A DNA stretch of 64,000 bases from Cymbidium sinense (Eukaryota > Streptophyta > Magnoliopsida > Asparagales > Orchidaceae), in NCBI GenBank assembly GCA_021442155.1, contig CM038221.1, forward strand, positions 45,765,648 to 45,829,647, in the 5' to 3' direction. Below are positions 62,088 to 64,000 of this stretch, in pieces. The position numbers and the translations under genes are program-made. The notes under the pieces were generated by a model that saw only the letters and a list, made by a program, of their open reading frames with translations, had not been told where the DNA came from and ran no database searches. Every line of letters begins with the position of its first letter. Within the stretch, counting starts at the first letter, position 1.

Positions 62088-62101
62088 TTTGGCACCTGTG
62101 G
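62088..62101 (+). other. Candidate primer-binding site
   Basis: TTTGGCACCTGTGG, two bases after the LTR end CA. The TGGCACC start fits a tRNA 3' end complement (TGG…). Exact tRNA not assigned. Confidence 0.45.
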
Positions 62102-62440
62102 AAACTAATTCATCATTTCATCTTGTATGACAACCAAGTTTTCCAACAAGATCAAAACCACCATCGAGGTGGAGCATTTCAAGCTTTTAAGGAGCGCAAG
62201 CAAAGAATGAAGATTCATCAAACTTCGCTCCTTCAGATTTTGTCAAACTGGGGCAACTCTAATCTCTAAGATCGCCCCATGTTAAGCATCTAATCGACAC
62301 TATCCCAAGAAACAAGTCAAAGTTGGAGGATATTTCAACATCGAGAAGAGATATAGCTTTGCAAATTATGATTTTCCAATCATACTCATGGAAAACACCA
62401 AGTTAAGGAGCAACTTTGGCTACAACCACAAACGGATGTT
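62100..62440 (+). other. Leader of the third element
   Basis: Short open stretches (62024-62269) but no recognisable gag domain. Between the primer site and the tandem array; presumably 5' UTR or degraded gag start. Confidence 0.4.
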
Positions 62441-63165
62441 TTGATTCGACCTCTTCCATACAGGTTAACGTCATCGAGCAAAGACTCGACAAACAACCTA
62501 GATAGTCAAAAGGTCCTTGGTGGACTTCCACCTCTTCCATACAAAGTTAACGCCATCGCAACACGACAAACAACCTCGATAGGTAAAAAAATCCGATTCA
62601 ATTCAATATCTTCCATATGTTAACGCCATCGAACAAAGACTGACAAACAACCTAGATAGTCAAAAGGTCCTCGGACTTCCCAACCCTCTTCCACATAAGT
62701 TAACGCCATCGTAACACCACAAACAACCTCGATAGGTCAATCCTGGATTCACCCACCTTCCATACAGTTAAAAAAAAATGGTAAAAAATACCAAAAAAAG
62801 ATCGAAAAAAACAATAGGATAAAAAGGTCCTGTGATTCACACCTCTTCCATAAGTTAATCATCGCAACACTCGACAAACAACCTCGATAGTCAAAAATCC
62901 TCGGATTCAATTCAACTCTTCCATACAAGTTAACGCCATCTGCAACACTCGACAAACAACCCTGATGGGTCAAAATCCTCACGATTCACCCAACCTCTTC
63001 CATACGTCGGGATAGTCAAAGGTCCTGGACTTCTCATCTTCCATTAGCGTCGTAGTTACGTCATCGTAACACTCGATAAACAACCGATGGGTCAAAATCG
63101 CCGGATTCAATTGACATCTTAAATATTAACATCGAGTCACTATGAACAACACCGGATAGGTCAAA
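62440..63165 (+). repeat. Alternating ~80-bp tandem repeats (GTTAACGCCATCG units)
   Basis: Units with CTCTTCCATA, GTTAACGCCATCG, CTCGACAAACAACCT and a variable end. Two kinds alternate at first: 'GAACAAAGACTCGACAAACA' ending CTAGATAGTCAAAAGGTCC, and 'CAACACTCGACAAACAAC' ending CTCGATAGGTCAAAATCC. Many 1-3-bp indels between units. Non-coding. Confidence 0.75.
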
Positions 63166-63169
63166 GATT

Positions 63170-63560
63170 CTTGTTGATAACCATCATCGCCCGGTCGTAG
63201 ACCATTGAAACAATCTTAGGTCACCATTATCGGTCATACTAGATCTAGATCGATAGATCTTGTTTTTATGGACCATGGTATACCACTAGCCGATGCCACT
63301 ACCGACTGGTCGCCATGCGTGACTAGTTGCGACCATTATACGCCAACCGCTGACCACTGAGCCGGTGATATGGTTCATCGGGTCTACCATGGTTTGATCA
63401 TCATCATAAGCGCATGTATTTGCATTCGGAAGACCATAGCCAATTGTCGTCGGTCCGCCGTTAGTCGTGCCGAGACCATGTGACATCTCCGTGGTCACCA
63501 CCGCTAGATCACTAGACCAGTAAGCCACCATCGTCGGGCATCGCTGTCAACCCCCGTCTC
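63170..63560 (+). other. GC-richer spacer with GACCAT motifs
   Basis: Irregular repeats of short words (GACCAT, CGGTC, CATCG) link the two arrays. The ORF at 63286-63531 (minus) is compositional. No gene recognised. Confidence 0.4.
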
Positions 63561-63604
63561 CAGTTATCGTCCCCTTGATTGCCTCCAAACCCGGACGGTT
63601 TGAC

Positions 63605-64000
63605 GAGTACAGTTGACACCTCTTTCGAGGAAAAATTGTAGACATGATGTATGTACCGTGGGCCTTGATGCCTCACTCGACGGTCCGGCCAATTGTTGAC
63701 GCTCTTTGAGGAAAACTATGATGGCGGTATCTGCGGGCGCTCGCCTCGGAGGATGGTCCGGCGAATGCATTGATGCCTCTTAGAGGAAAAGCTGACACGT
63801 ATGTACATGGGCTAATGCCTCAAACCGGTGGTCAGGCTTAGTTGACACCTCTTTCTGAGGAAAGCTGGAGCATTGTGCTGAACTACGGTCTTGATCGCTT
63901 GAACGTCGAGTTAGTTGACATCTCTTTAGAGGGTAAACTAGAGCCGCCATATTATGGGCCTTGATGTGAATGACCTTCTAAGAGAAAGTGCCTTCTCTCT
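63605..64000 (+). repeat. ~75-83-bp tandem repeats (TTGACACCTCTTTCGAGGAAA units)
   Basis: Five units begin near 63612, 63696, 63768, 63840 and 63916 with TTGAC(A/G)CCTCTTT and GAGGAAA, followed by 'GGGCCTTGATGCCTCA' and a CGGTCCGG-like end; the array runs off the window. CCTCTTTNGAGG gives each unit a small inverted repeat. Non-coding. Confidence 0.75.

Noticed and set aside
63286..63770. Minus-strand ORFs at the end of the window
   Set aside because: They follow the GACCAT and TTGACACCTC repeats; no domain is recognisable.

Overview
This is plant nuclear DNA: a long, AT-rich stretch made mostly of nested, decayed LTR retrotransposons, with one recognisable host gene. The host gene is a LAZY1 (IGT-family) gravitropism/branch-angle gene on the + strand at 50.8-58.0 kb. 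Its exon layout, IGT block and LVLEL C-terminus identify a flowering plant. A monocot is my guess; the species cannot be fixed from this window.

Layout. 1-1499 is the 3' part of a long LTR. 1500-38756 is one very large Ty3/gypsy element of the Tat (Ogre-like, dual RNase H) type: a 5' LTR ending at 10132, a leader carrying an array of hairpins (10.2-11.7 kb), decayed gag, protease, reverse transcriptase, RNase H and integrase (13.4-28.3 kb), three tandem-repeat arrays (28.4-30.9 kb), and a 3' LTR (31072-38756, 7,685 bp). Its RT domain is split by a reverse-oriented solo LTR of the same family (18057-25739, 7,683 bp) flanked by the 5-bp duplication AAAAT. The 3' LTR ends inside the coding region of a second, older Tat-type element (38757-43658), whose own 3' LTR begins at 43659.

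47.1-50.6 kb is AT-rich intergenic DNA with a SINE remnant. LAZY1 follows: a 6-nt first exon, the WMHRKF exon, a large exon with the IGT block, a fourth exon, and a last exon ending LVLEL-stop. Intron 4 holds TA microsatellites, a SINE remnant and a complete tRNA-derived SINE with a 16-bp target-site duplication. The start of exon 3 is unresolved and may mark a defect or a sequence error.

Downstream are a pair of ~0.5-kb direct repeats (59.2 and 60.35 kb), then the 5' LTR (TATA box at 61.59 kb) and leader of a third LTR element that leaves the window through two tandem arrays. In the last 2 kb the repeat units carry many small indels, so assembly error there is possible.

The most unusual signals are the hairpin array, whose stems change in a compensatory way while the loop stays constant; the 7.7-kb LTRs, which imply a 28-30 kb element; and the phase conflict at LAZY1 exon 3.
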